From: Leucobacter sp. 7(1)
Lineage (GTDB): Bacteria; Actinomycetota; Actinomycetes; Actinomycetales; Microbacteriaceae
Direction of reading: 5' to 3'
DNA length: 64,000 nt
Assembly: GCF_900163635.1 (NCBI RefSeq)
Contig: NZ_FUID01000033.1
Coordinates: 1-64,000 of the forward strand
The notes under the pieces were generated by a model. The model had not been told where the DNA came from. It worked only from the letters and a program-made list of their open reading frames with translations, and made no database searches. A program made the translations under genes and the position numbers. Numbering within the stretch: position 1 is the stretch's first letter; every line of letters starts with the position of its first letter. Below, piece after piece: positions 18,546 through 27,057 of this stretch.

Positions 18546-19169
18546 ATGAACGGGCCGAACGATCCAGTGAGCGCTGCGTACGAAGCACGTGCGGCGGAAT
18601 ACATTGAAGTGTGCGGCACGATCGATCGAACCGCATCCGTCGACCGGGACAACATTCTGGGTTGGGCTCAAGACCTGAGCGGGCCGATCCTGGATGTTGG
18701 ATGCGGGCCGGGCCAGTGGACAGAGCTGCTGCACACCCAGGGATTCGATATCTCCGGAATTGATCCTGTGCCCGGGTTCCTCACGGATGCGAGGCGACGC
18801 TACCCCGGTGTGAGGTTTTCGGAGGGGAAAGCGACCGCCCTGCCCGTCAGCGACGGTGCGCTCGGCGGGGTGCTCTCATGGTTCTCGCTGATCCACACAG
18901 ATCCCGGTCTCCTCAGCCTCCCGCTCGCGGAGTTCGCGCGCACCCTCGGGCCCGGTGCCGGTCTAGCGCTTGGCTACTTCGACGGCCCACACGGAGTGCC
19001 GTTTGATCACGCGGTGACCACGGCCTTTACCTGGTCGGCCGACGAACTTTCGGCACTCGTGAGCGATGCGGGCTTCCAAGTGGTCTCCATACAATCTCGG
19101 GCCGAGCCGGGGAGCCGTCCAGTGGGAACGCTCTTTGCAACCAAACGCGGGGGAGCGGACGCGTGCTGA
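18546..19169 (+). CDS. Class I SAM-dependent methyltransferase
   Basis: The 207 residues include ILDVGCGPGQWTELL (motif I, about 40-55) and the acidic loop ISGIDPVPGF (motif II), followed by a GALGGVLSWFSLIHT motif IV-like strand. This is a small-molecule type methyltransferase (Methyltransf_11/25 fold). The substrate is unknown. It begins 24 bases after the lipoprotein gene and overlaps the next acetyltransferase by 7 bases, suggesting one transcript. Confidence 0.85.
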   Translation: MNGPNDPVSAAYEARAAEYIEVCGTIDRTASVDRDNILGWAQDLSGPILDVGCGPGQWTELLHTQGFDISGIDPVPGFLTDARRRYPGVRFSEGKATALPVSDGALGGVLSWFSLIHTDPGLLSLPLAEFARTLGPGAGLALGYFDGPHGVPFDHAVTTAFTWSADELSALVSDAGFQVVSIQSRAEPGSRPVGTLFATKRGGADAC

Positions 19170-19672
19170 TCCGGCCCTACGCCTACGCGGACGCTACTCC
19201 CACCCTCAAGGTGTTCTTCCGTGCAATCGAGCTCACCGCGCGGGCACACTATTCGAAAGCACAGCGAGCGGCGTGGGCGGACCGAGCCGGTCGCACGATC
19301 CCGACCTGGCATGTGGCTCGTTCCGCCGCCGACACGTGGGTGGCCGAGGTCGAGGGCCGCGTTGTCGGGTTCGCCGACCTGGACGCTTCGGGCACGATCG
19401 ACATGCTCTTCGTGGACCCCGACTTTGCTCGCCGCGGCATCGCCGCAGCCTTGCTCGCCCGGCCGCTCTCAACCGCACGGGCGCGAGGCCTCACCCGGGT
19501 GCGGACCAACGCGAGCGACACCGCCTGTCCGTTTTTCCTCGCCCACGGCTTCCGCATCGAAGAACAACGCACAGTCGTCGTGCGGGGAGTCAGCATGTCA
19601 CACACGGCACTCGTGCTCGACCTGGAGCCAGAAGCAGAAGCAGAAGCAGAAGCAGAAGCAGACGCAGAATGA
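19163..19672 (+). CDS. GNAT family N-acetyltransferase with an acidic repeat tail
   Basis: At 169 residues it has the GNAT core: WVAEVEGRVVGFADLDASGTIDMLFVDPDFARRGIAAALL, where RRGIAAAL is the acetyl-CoA pyrophosphate loop, then NASDTACPFFLAHGFRIEE. The last residues are a run of Glu-Ala pairs encoded by a hexanucleotide repeat, an unusual addition for the family. It starts inside the methyltransferase gene. The acceptor substrate is unknown. Confidence 0.85.
   Translation: MLIRPYAYADATPTLKVFFRAIELTARAHYSKAQRAAWADRAGRTIPTWHVARSAADTWVAEVEGRVVGFADLDASGTIDMLFVDPDFARRGIAAALLARPLSTARARGLTRVRTNASDTACPFFLAHGFRIEEQRTVVVRGVSMSHTALVLDLEPEAEAEAEAEADAE
19627..19664 (+). repeat. Hexanucleotide tandem repeat AGAAGC
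   Basis: About six copies of AGAAGC/AGACGC sit in frame at the 3' end of the acetyltransferase gene and encode alternating Glu and Ala. Copy-number change would only lengthen or shorten the tail without breaking the frame. Confidence 0.85.
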
Positions 19673-19681
19673 TCCTGCGTA

Positions 19682-20731
19682 TCACCCGAGCGTAAACCGC
19701 GCGGGCCTGCACCCGGCCAGTTCGCTGGCGTCAACTCCGGCGACGAGCTCCTCTGCGAGTAGGCGGCCGACCGCGGCGCCCAGCGTCACACCTTGATGCA
19801 TCACCGCCAACGTGAGGCCCGGAACCTCTGGATGCGGCCCGATGAGGGGTTCACCGTCAGAGGTCATCGGTCGCCAGCCGATCTCAACGGAGATCGGCTC
19901 CAACCGCCCGGGGTCAGTGAAGTTCGCTTCGAGGTCTGCGATGGTCGCACGCGCGGTGGCGTCGCGATCTGCCTGAGTCTTCTCGCCGGAATAATCCCGG
20001 GGACACCAGAGCGTCCCATCGGGGAGCTGGCGCACCTCAAACTCATTGGTGCCGACGATCCCGCGCACCAAACCACGCTCAGCCCGGAGCCTGACGAGCA
20101 CAGCGGGCGAACTGTGGATCACTGCATCGGGACCGACTGGCGGGAAGAGCGGGACTGCTCCGGCACCGGCTGCGAGGACAACACTGTGGCCACGGACTTC
20201 GCCCTGAGACGTGTACACGCCCGCAACTCGCCCGTCGCCCAAGAAGAGGCCGGTCACCGGGGTGTTGGTGCGCAGTTCTGCGCCGAGTTCGCATGCGGCG
20301 GTGATGAGTCGGTTGGTCACGTGGCCGGGGTTGATCGCCCCGTCGTCCGGACTGAAGTACGCCGTGGTGGGCGGGTAGGCCAGTCGCGGCTCCCGCGCGT
20401 GCGCGTCACGGATGGCATAGCGGGGGTTCGGATTCGGATCGAAGCCGTCCCACGTCAGCGACCCCGTCCATTGGATATCCAAATGAGGGAGCTCAGCATC
20501 AAGGCGGTGATACTCGGTCTGGGCGATCTGTCGCAGGGGGTCCGACGGCCTGGGATCCACAGGCGGGCGCCCGACCCACCCGAAAGAGCTGCCGGTAGCG
20601 CCCGCGCCGGGCTGCGCGCTATCGATGAGGATGACGCGTTCACCGAGCGCGCTGAGATGGTAGGCGATCGACGCACCCACGATTCCGGCACCGACCACAA
20701 TGTGGGTGCCTCCTGCGGAACTCCGGGGCAT
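19682..20731 (-). CDS. FAD-dependent oxidoreductase, DAO family
   Basis: The start is set at 20731 (MPRSSAGGTHIVVGAGIVG), since the longer frame upstream has no family similarity. The 349-residue protein has the GxGxxG dinucleotide motif VVGAGIVGASIAYHLS with the ILIDSAQ acidic end of beta-2, ATGSSFGWVG, and the late WRPMTSDGEPLIGPHPEVPG segment typical of glycine/D-amino-acid oxidase-like enzymes. The likely reaction is oxidation of an amine or amino acid with FAD; the substrate is not readable. It is divergent from the HTH-membrane fusion gene. Confidence 0.85.
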   Translation of the reverse strand: MPRSSAGGTHIVVGAGIVGASIAYHLSALGERVILIDSAQPGAGATGSSFGWVGRPPVDPRPSDPLRQIAQTEYHRLDAELPHLDIQWTGSLTWDGFDPNPNPRYAIRDAHAREPRLAYPPTTAYFSPDDGAINPGHVTNRLITAACELGAELRTNTPVTGLFLGDGRVAGVYTSQGEVRGHSVVLAAGAGAVPLFPPVGPDAVIHSSPAVLVRLRAERGLVRGIVGTNEFEVRQLPDGTLWCPRDYSGEKTQADRDATARATIADLEANFTDPGRLEPISVEIGWRPMTSDGEPLIGPHPEVPGLTLAVMHQGVTLGAAVGRLLAEELVAGVDASELAGCRPARFTLG

Positions 20732-20896
20732 GCATCTCCAAACAGCGTGAATCAATGATGGGAACGGGACGAGTGTACGTGGAAAGGGGACAGTGGCGCG
20801 CGGGATCGCACCGGGCTGGCGTAATACCTGAGTTCTCGCAGGTATTCTGGGAAGCCGGGGGTTGACCGGGCCAAACAGGTGGGAAACGGGGTATCG

Positions 20897-21919
20897 ATGC
20901 AACCGGAACCTCATGAGCGGGAGCACTACACCCGCTTCGACGAGATCGCGTCAGAGCTGCTGAATCTGAAGACTGCGGAATCTGTGTCCTACGCGGATCT
21001 GGTGCGCAGGATCACCGAGCAGCGCCTCGCCCGCGGTGTGGATCCCGCAACCGCGGCGCCCGCGCGCTCAACGATCTATGACGCCTTTCGGGTGGGACGG
21101 GTGCGGGTTGACGTGGCGCTGGTGCGAGACATTGTCCTCGCGCTGGGGGCTACTGACGTTGAGGCTGACGGCTGGGTAGAGCGCTGCCGTGATGCACAGC
21201 GCCCGATCATCCCTGCTCTCGCTCCGGGCGGGCACACTCCGAAGCCCGCAATCCAGGTGGAGCAATCGACACGGTTTGCGGTCCTGCGCGCCGGGTACCC
21301 CCGAGGCTTTCTGGTGCCGTTCCTCTTGGGCTGCATCATCCTGAACTTCGCAGGAGACATCACCGGGCGTGCGCTGGGGGTGCCGGTCTATCTGGACATG
21401 ATCGGAACCGCGGTCGCAGCACTCGTGCTCGGCCCCTGGTGGGGTGTAGGAATCGCGCTGCTCTCGAACCTTGCAACGCTCCCGATCGCACAGGGTCATT
21501 CGCTCTCGCTGGTGCTCGTCGCGATCACCGGGGCTCTGGTGTGGGGGTACGGGGTGCGGAAGTTCAATATGGGCCGGGATTTCTCGCGATTCTTCCTCCT
21601 CGCCCTGACGGCCGCCGTGATGTGTAGTCTCGTCGCGGTCCCGATCCTGATGTTACAGTTCGGAGGCGGGAACGGGCACGCCGGCGACCAGATATGGCAA
21701 CGCTTCACTGACGCCGGGGTTCCGCTTGTGCTCGCGGTGTTCTTCTCGAACATCACGACGTCGGTGATGGACAAACTCCTGAGTAGCTTCATTGCCCTGG
21801 CCGTATTTGCGGGCTTGCACTCGAAGTTCGGGATCCCCGCGGACCACCTCCCACTCGTGGGGCGGCTCGGGGCCGAGCCTCGCGGCCCGGGCGTGAGCGC
21901 GGCTCTGTCAGCGGGGTAA
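20897..21919 (+). CDS. Fusion of an N-terminal HTH-like region with a multi-spanning membrane domain
   Basis: I start at ATG 20897 (MQPEPHERE), just after ACGGGGTATCG, rather than GTG 20879. Residues 1-110 resemble an XRE-like helix-turn-helix (YADLVRRITEQR..., ARSTIYDAFRVGRVRV) of the kind that handles AT-rich or phage DNA. From about 135 on there are six hydrophobic segments, including YLDMIGTAVAALVLGPWWGVGIALLSN, which recalls ECF transporter S components. The combination suggests a membrane-tethered regulator or a ligand-sensing transcription factor. The exact family is not known to me. Confidence 0.55.
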   Translation: MQPEPHEREHYTRFDEIASELLNLKTAESVSYADLVRRITEQRLARGVDPATAAPARSTIYDAFRVGRVRVDVALVRDIVLALGATDVEADGWVERCRDAQRPIIPALAPGGHTPKPAIQVEQSTRFAVLRAGYPRGFLVPFLLGCIILNFAGDITGRALGVPVYLDMIGTAVAALVLGPWWGVGIALLSNLATLPIAQGHSLSLVLVAITGALVWGYGVRKFNMGRDFSRFFLLALTAAVMCSLVAVPILMLQFGGGNGHAGDQIWQRFTDAGVPLVLAVFFSNITTSVMDKLLSSFIALAVFAGLHSKFGIPADHLPLVGRLGAEPRGPGVSAALSAG

Positions 21920-22064
21920 GGCGGAAAGCCTTCAGTGAGCGTAGGATTTATACGCAACTTCTGGGGTATGCGCCCTGCAAAATTGTTGTGTTAACTATGC
22001 GAATACTAGGGTGGATTGAGACTGTGCCGTTTCAGGTCTCTCTCACTCGAAGGAGTTCGCCATT

Positions 22065-23639
22065 TTGAAGAAGAACCTTGCCGGGTTTGCGCTCGCATGT
22101 GCGCTTATCCCCGCGCTCACCCTCGGCGGATCGGCCGCCTTTGCGGTCGCGGATCCCGAGTTGCCGGCCGCGCTGGTGAGTGCAGAACTCGATGCGACGG
22201 GTGGCGCCGAAGAGGGTTCAGCACTACCCGAGGTCGCCAGCGAACTCTCAGAGCTGAATCCCGGTGTTGCTAGCGAAGACGCTCAGCTCGAAACGCTGAG
22301 TCCCGAGGAGTCGCCGCCCGCTACCGGCAGTTCGGTACCTGGCACCGAGGCCCCTGCTCCGAACGCTGCCGAAGCACCGGCACACAGTCGCGAGGTGAGC
22401 GGCGTGGTCGTGTTCCCCGCGGCTGTGCCCACGGACGTCCGCGGAAAGATGCAGTACTCGTTGTTTCCGACCACAGGCTATGACCAGAAGTGCCTGCCCC
22501 CGAGCACCTCTGGGAAACTCTCTTTCTCGAACCTGACAACCGGAGAATTTCGGCTGACCGAACTCCCCGCCTGCGACTACAATCTTCACCTCTACTACTC
22601 GGTGGATGCCGTTGAACGGACGGTGATTGCGGCTGACATGATTCGGGTCGATCTGCGTGCAGGGAACCAGCGCGGGGTATCGATTTCCGCCCAAGTTCGC
22701 GGTGGTGCCACGACATCAATCCAAGGGAAATCCGAGAACAATCAGTTCCCCGGGAAGATCTACATGCAGGATGCTCGGGGGGCGGAAACAGATGTGAGTC
22801 ACCACCTCGGGGGCTGGGGTGGCGGCGGACCCGAAGGCTGGGTCCAAGGATATGCGTTCGCTGTCCCCGGTGGAACGTACACCCTGCGACTGCAACTCGA
22901 GAACGGCACCCGCCTGTACTATTCGGCGTCAGCGAAGCAGGGGCTGACGACCAGCGCCGCGCAGGCGACGAAGTTCACGATCACAAACTTCGTGAACATC
23001 AGGCTCAAAGAGATGTCCATCAATGAGTGGTTGAAGCCGGCCCCGAAGCCGAAGCCAACGGCCCCGACCTTCACGGATGTGAAGCGGGGTGCTCCGTTCT
23101 ACTCGGATATTCGGTGGCTTGCCGATTCGGGGATCACGACGGGTGTGAAGCAGGCGAACGGGTCGTACAAGTTCCTGCCGAAGGACAGCGTGACGCGTGA
23201 GGCGATGATCGCGTTCCTGTACCGCGCGAACGGTGTGAAGAACTACACGCCCAAGGGTGCGTCTCCGTTTGTGGACGTGAAGAAGGGCGACCAGTTCTAC
23301 ACGCAGATCATGTGGGCCTACGAGAACAAGGTCACCACAGGCATCAACCTGGGCAACGGCAAGCGGAAGTTCGACCCGAAGGCGACGATCACCCGTGAGG
23401 CGATGGCGGCGTTCATGTACCGTCAGTACGCGAAGTCGATCCCCGTGGGTTCGGCTCCACAGAACTTCACGGATATCCCGGCGAACCACAAGTTCGCGAA
23501 GGAGATCAAGTGGATGGCGTCGAACAAGATCACCACGGGTGTGAAGCAGCCGAACGGGACGGTGAAGTTTGTTCCGAAGGGGGCGACGAGCCGTGAGGCG
23601 ACCGCCGCGTTCCTGCATCGCGCGGAGCTGAAGAAGTAA
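22065..23639 (+). CDS. Secreted protein with three C-terminal SLH-like domains
   Basis: Translation starts at TTG 22065 after AAGGAG. A signal peptide (KKNLAGFALACALIPALTLGGSAAFA) is followed by an acidic linker, an unassigned beta-rich region (about 110-320), and three tandem SLH-like repeats beginning FTDVKRGAPFYSDIRWLADSGITTGV, each with TREAM(I/A)AF(L/M)YR. Such modules bind cell-wall polymers and anchor proteins at the surface of actinobacteria. The 524 residues make a plausible wall-attached protein; what the middle region does is unknown. A strong hairpin ends the gene. Confidence 0.8.
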   Translation: MKKNLAGFALACALIPALTLGGSAAFAVADPELPAALVSAELDATGGAEEGSALPEVASELSELNPGVASEDAQLETLSPEESPPATGSSVPGTEAPAPNAAEAPAHSREVSGVVVFPAAVPTDVRGKMQYSLFPTTGYDQKCLPPSTSGKLSFSNLTTGEFRLTELPACDYNLHLYYSVDAVERTVIAADMIRVDLRAGNQRGVSISAQVRGGATTSIQGKSENNQFPGKIYMQDARGAETDVSHHLGGWGGGGPEGWVQGYAFAVPGGTYTLRLQLENGTRLYYSASAKQGLTTSAAQATKFTITNFVNIRLKEMSINEWLKPAPKPKPTAPTFTDVKRGAPFYSDIRWLADSGITTGVKQANGSYKFLPKDSVTREAMIAFLYRANGVKNYTPKGASPFVDVKKGDQFYTQIMWAYENKVTTGINLGNGKRKFDPKATITREAMAAFMYRQYAKSIPVGSAPQNFTDIPANHKFAKEIKWMASNKITTGVKQPNGTVKFVPKGATSREATAAFLHRAELKK

Positions 23640-23657
23640 CACTCTCCGTTGTGTACA

Positions 23658-23690
23658 CGTGTGGCCCCGGCATTGTGCCGGGGCCACACG
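23658..23690 (+). terminator. Hairpin terminator after the SLH gene
   Basis: A perfect 15-bp stem with a 3-nt loop (arm CGTGTGGCCCCGGCA) lies 18 bases after the stop. There is no T run, as is common in GC-rich actinobacteria. Confidence 0.7.
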
Positions 23691-23753
23691 CGCGTTGTGA
23701 GTGGTGGGTGCCGGATCCGGCACTGCCGATGTTGCGTGCGCGGCCCGCCGCCC

Positions 23754-24725
23754 CTATTCGGGAAGCGTGAGGTGCAGGATCGGGTACGGGCGGCCGTCGC
23801 CGTCGAGCTCGCTCCGTCCCGTCTGCACGAAACCGCGGCTGCGATAGAACCCGGCAGCCCCGGGGTTTTGCTCGTTCACGTCGACCCTGGTGACATCGTG
23901 GCGCGCGATCGCGTCCGCGAGGAGCGCGGAGCCGACACCGCCGCCGCGCACCGCGTCCGATACAAACAGCATTTCGAGGCCGCCGGCCACGGTGCCCGCA
24001 AAGCCCACGGGCACCCCGTCCCGCTCGGCCACGGTGAGTGTGACGGCGGGGAAATACGCGGGCGCGAGCTGCGCCTCGATCCGGTGGAAGTCCTCCTCCG
24101 CGAGAAAATCGTGTGTCGCGCGCACGGCGCTGCCCCAAATCGCCACGAGCGCCGGGTACTCATTTGGGCCGTGCACGGGCCGCAACACCAGCGGCCCGGA
24201 TCCGGCGCGGTCCGAGCTGTGCCCCGCTGAAGCCGGAGAAACCGTGGCGTCTGTACCAAGTTCCTGTGCGTACTGCTCGACCGAGCGGCGATACAGCGGC
24301 AGTGTTCGCGAAAGCGCGGTGAGTGCGGTACTCAGCGCAGCGGCTGGTTGCCCAGTACTCCACTGAGACAGTGCAAGAAATGCCTGCGCCGCGTCCCCAG
24401 TGACGGGATCAGCGTCCAGGTCCTGAAGGATTCGGATAGCCTCGTCGGCCCGCCCGACATTGCGGAGTGAACTCGCGAGCTGGATGAGTGCCTGTGGCCG
24501 GCGCTCGCCCGCGAGCCCGTGCGCGAGCGCCGCCTCATACAGCGGGATCGCCTCGGCCTCCCGCCCCAGATAGTCGTGGACCGAGGCCCACTCGTAGACG
24601 GCGGCAGGGTCCTCAGCGGGGCGCTCCGCTACGATCCGGTGCATAGCGGGGAGCACCGTGTCCGCTGGGATCTCTTCGACGGTGTCCCAGAATGCGTTGA
24701 TCCGGGAATCCCACTCGCTTGTCAT
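23754..24725 (-). CDS. TPR domain fused to a GNAT acetyltransferase
   Basis: The 323-residue protein has two parts. Residues 1-160 form helical repeats (AVYEWASVHDYLGREAEAIPLYEAALAHGL; ALIQLASSLRNVGRADEAIRIL), matching the small actinobacterial TPR group often found as a stand-alone protein. From about 185 there is a GNAT domain with LEMLFVSDAVRGGGVGSALLADAI as the acetyl-CoA loop and GFYRSRGFVQTGRSELD. The fusion suggests that the TPR part recruits a protein or peptide substrate. It lies 10 bases from the BenE gene on the same strand. Confidence 0.8.
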   Translation of the reverse strand: MTSEWDSRINAFWDTVEEIPADTVLPAMHRIVAERPAEDPAAVYEWASVHDYLGREAEAIPLYEAALAHGLAGERRPQALIQLASSLRNVGRADEAIRILQDLDADPVTGDAAQAFLALSQWSTGQPAAALSTALTALSRTLPLYRRSVEQYAQELGTDATVSPASAGHSSDRAGSGPLVLRPVHGPNEYPALVAIWGSAVRATHDFLAEEDFHRIEAQLAPAYFPAVTLTVAERDGVPVGFAGTVAGGLEMLFVSDAVRGGGVGSALLADAIARHDVTRVDVNEQNPGAAGFYRSRGFVQTGRSELDGDGRPYPILHLTLPE

Positions 24726-24735
24726 GAAGTCGAGT

Positions 24736-25962
24736 TTATGGGGTGTCCCGTGTCGCTTTCGGTGCGTGCGCGCCGCGAGGTCTCCCGATCGTGAGGACCC
24801 CGCGCACGACGAGGCCTGTGGCGAGCGCCCAGAACGCCGAACTCAGCCCGAGCACACTGATGCCAGATGCCGCGACGAGGAAGGTCAGCGCGGCCGGCAC
24901 TCGCTGTGCCGCGATCGCGAACGACTGCGAGATGGCGGACACGAATGTGGGGAGGAGAGCGACGCCGGCGAGTGCGGGCAGCACTCCGGCCGGACCCGCG
25001 AGGATCAGCGTTGCAAGGCCCGGGCTAAGGATGCCCAGCATGATGGAAGTGCCGCCGGCGGACATGCCCGCGATCCAGCGCCGGCCGTGCGGGCCGGCCT
25101 CAGGACCGGCGATCAGCGCTGCGCTGATGGCAGCGAGGTTGATGGCGTGCCCGCCAAGCGGCGCGGTGAGTGCGGAGCCGACGCCGGTGAGCGCGAGCGG
25201 GGAACGCCACGGGATTGTGTAGCCGAAGCTCTGCATGACCGCGACGCCAGGGATATTTTGCGATGCCATTGTGACGATGTAGAGCGGGAGCGCGAGGCTG
25301 ATGCACGCCTGGAGCGTGAACTCGGGGGTGGTCCATTCGAGGCGCGGAATGAACTCCGCGGGCGCGAATGTGATACCCGTGCTCGTGATGTGGAAACCGA
25401 TGACCGTGAGTGTGGTGACGAGCGCTCCGAGGATCGCCCACTGGGGACGGAAGCGATTGAGAATGAGCCAGACAATGAGGATCGGCGCGACGGTCAACGG
25501 GCTGCTCGCCACGGCGGAAACGGGGGCGACCACGAGCGGGAACAGAATCCCTGCGAGCATGGCCTGGATGAGGGTTGCGGGAATTCGCTGCACCAGGCGG
25601 GACACGACGGGGAAGAAACCGGTGACAGCGAGGAGGATCCCGCAGACCACGAAGGCCCCGACCGCGACCGGCCAGCCGCCGGCGACAATCGGGGTGGCCA
25701 TGAGCAGCGCGGCACCGGGGGTGGACCAGGCCGCGGTCAGCGGCATCCGGGTGCGCCAGGACATGAACACGGAGATTGCACCGCTGACCACCGCAAGGAT
25801 CACGAGGCCGGACACGGCCTGGGTGTGGCTTGCGCCCGCGGCTTCGAGGCCGCCGATGACGATGGAGAACGCGGCGCTGAACGCGACAATGCTGGCGACG
25901 ATGCCAGCGCTGATCGGGATGCGAGTGGAAGTCGCATCCGTTCTCTTTACCGAACGTTTCAT
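24736..25962 (-). CDS. benE: BenE family benzoate/H+ symporter-like transporter
   Basis: This 408-residue, about 12-helix protein carries GLEAAGASHTQAVSGLVILAVVSG, FMSWRTRMPLTAAWSTPGAALL and APLGGHAINLAAISAAL, all characteristic of BenE proteins. It should import benzoate or a related aromatic acid with protons, but no benzoate catabolic genes are visible nearby, so the substrate is uncertain. It is divergent from a cupin-type XRE regulator only 22 bases away, which is probably its regulator. Confidence 0.85.
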   Translation of the reverse strand: MKRSVKRTDATSTRIPISAGIVASIVAFSAAFSIVIGGLEAAGASHTQAVSGLVILAVVSGAISVFMSWRTRMPLTAAWSTPGAALLMATPIVAGGWPVAVGAFVVCGILLAVTGFFPVVSRLVQRIPATLIQAMLAGILFPLVVAPVSAVASSPLTVAPILIVWLILNRFRPQWAILGALVTTLTVIGFHITSTGITFAPAEFIPRLEWTTPEFTLQACISLALPLYIVTMASQNIPGVAVMQSFGYTIPWRSPLALTGVGSALTAPLGGHAINLAAISAALIAGPEAGPHGRRWIAGMSAGGTSIMLGILSPGLATLILAGPAGVLPALAGVALLPTFVSAISQSFAIAAQRVPAALTFLVAASGISVLGLSSAFWALATGLVVRGVLTIGRPRGAHAPKATRDTP

Positions 25963-25984
25963 AAACAGAACGTATCATGGGGGC
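25963..25984 (+). promoter_or_regulatory. Overlapping divergent promoter between benE and its regulator
   Basis: GAACGT is repeated just inside and beside this 22-bp gap, around GTTTCATAAAC. TATCAT at 25973-25978 is a good -10 for the regulator and lies only 6 bases before its ATG, so the regulator mRNA is probably leaderless. A bound repressor would cover both starts. Confidence 0.5.
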
Positions 25985-26500
25985 ATGACGCTGCAAGACA
26001 TCGGTGAGAATCTGCGCGGGATCCGTGCCGGGCGAGGGATCAGCCTCTCAGAGCTTGCCCGCCTCGCCGGCGTGAGTAAAAGCTCGCTCTCAGAGCTCGA
26101 AGCGGGGAAGCGGAATCCCACAATCGAGACGCTGTACGCGCTCTGCGCACCCCTGAACGTGCCGATCACCGCAATCCTCGGGGAAACTCCTGGGGTTGAC
26201 GCCGCCACGGACGCCGGGGTGCGCACTATCCTCCTGTCAGTGAGACACCTGCCGGATCGCACGGTCGAGGTGTTCAGGGTCGAGTTTCCTGCTGCCGGTG
26301 GGCACACCTCGCCAGGACATGGCCCGGGCGTCCTCGAACACTTGATGGTGATCGAAGGCGCGCTCGGCGTCGGACCGGTGGGAGCCGAGTCGGTGGTGCA
26401 CGCTGGGGAGTCTGCGAGTTGGTCGAGCGCCGCGGCACACAAGTACCGGGTCATTGCCGGACCGGGCGAAGGGGTGCTTGTCATCACTACGCCGCGGTAG
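25985..26500 (+). CDS. XRE family regulator with C-terminal cupin domain
   Basis: The 171 residues begin with a classic XRE helix-turn-helix (LRGIRAGRGISLSELARLAGVSKSSLSELEAGKRNPTIETLYAL), followed by a small beta-rich cupin (PGVLEHLMVIEGALGVGP). This architecture is common in regulators of amine, amino-acid or aromatic-acid uptake, where the cupin senses the ligand. Divergent placement beside benE indicates local control of that transporter. Confidence 0.85.
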   Translation: MTLQDIGENLRGIRAGRGISLSELARLAGVSKSSLSELEAGKRNPTIETLYALCAPLNVPITAILGETPGVDAATDAGVRTILLSVRHLPDRTVEVFRVEFPAAGGHTSPGHGPGVLEHLMVIEGALGVGPVGAESVVHAGESASWSSAAAHKYRVIAGPGEGVLVITTPR

Positions 26501-26540
26501 GGCGTGAGCACTTGCGTGGCAGGTGGCGGCGTAGAGGTAC

Positions 26541-26966
26541 CTACTCGGACTCGCCCAGTTTCGTGCCGAGAGACTGTTCGGAAACTGCTCGCGCGGCTCG
26601 GTTCGCTGCGGCCCCGGCAGCAAGCACCCAGGTGACAAGCCACACGCAAGACCCCAGAATCCCCGCGGTGATCACCCCGTTCGTGAGGTTCTCCGACGCC
26701 CCAGCAAGGGGGAGGAAGCCGCTGGTGACGGCGACCGCGGCACCGATCACGCCGCCGATTCCGGCGACGTGCACGCGCGGGGCACCCGCGCGATGACCGG
26801 CGTCCCAGGCTTTGTCCGAGGCGAGAGTCCAGCGGGTGCGCAGGCCGACACTGTGGTTGCGCCCGAGCGATCCTCGCGCGGATGCCCGCCCCAACCAGAG
26901 CACCACGAAACTGCCGACGAGGAGCACCGCAGCGGACGCCATGCCCATCAGTACGCTCTCGACCAT
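26541..26966 (-). CDS. SdpI-like small membrane protein
   Basis: The start is placed at ATG 26966 (MVESVLMGMASAAVLLVGSF); the upstream frame is not protein-like. The 141 residues have three or four hydrophobic helices and the segment SLGRNHSVGLRTRWTLASDKAWDAGHRAG, which is the conserved motif of the SdpI/YhfL family. Bacillus SdpI gives immunity to the SdpC toxin, but most actinobacterial members are of unknown role. Confidence 0.75.
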   Translation of the reverse strand: MVESVLMGMASAAVLLVGSFVVLWLGRASARGSLGRNHSVGLRTRWTLASDKAWDAGHRAGAPRVHVAGIGGVIGAAVAVTSGFLPLAGASENLTNGVITAGILGSCVWLVTWVLAAGAAANRAARAVSEQSLGTKLGESE

Positions 26967-27057
26967 CACTCTACGGTAGCTGGTGCCCGCGTCCCGCGGA
27001 GCAGGGTGCGCAAGGCTGAGTGGCGATCGGGGTGCCTGAGTGCATAGCCTGGGCACC

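Noticed and set aside
24658-26007. 449-residue open frame on the plus strand
   Set aside because: Antisense to benE; extreme Asp/Arg/Glu/Gly composition and no ribosome site.
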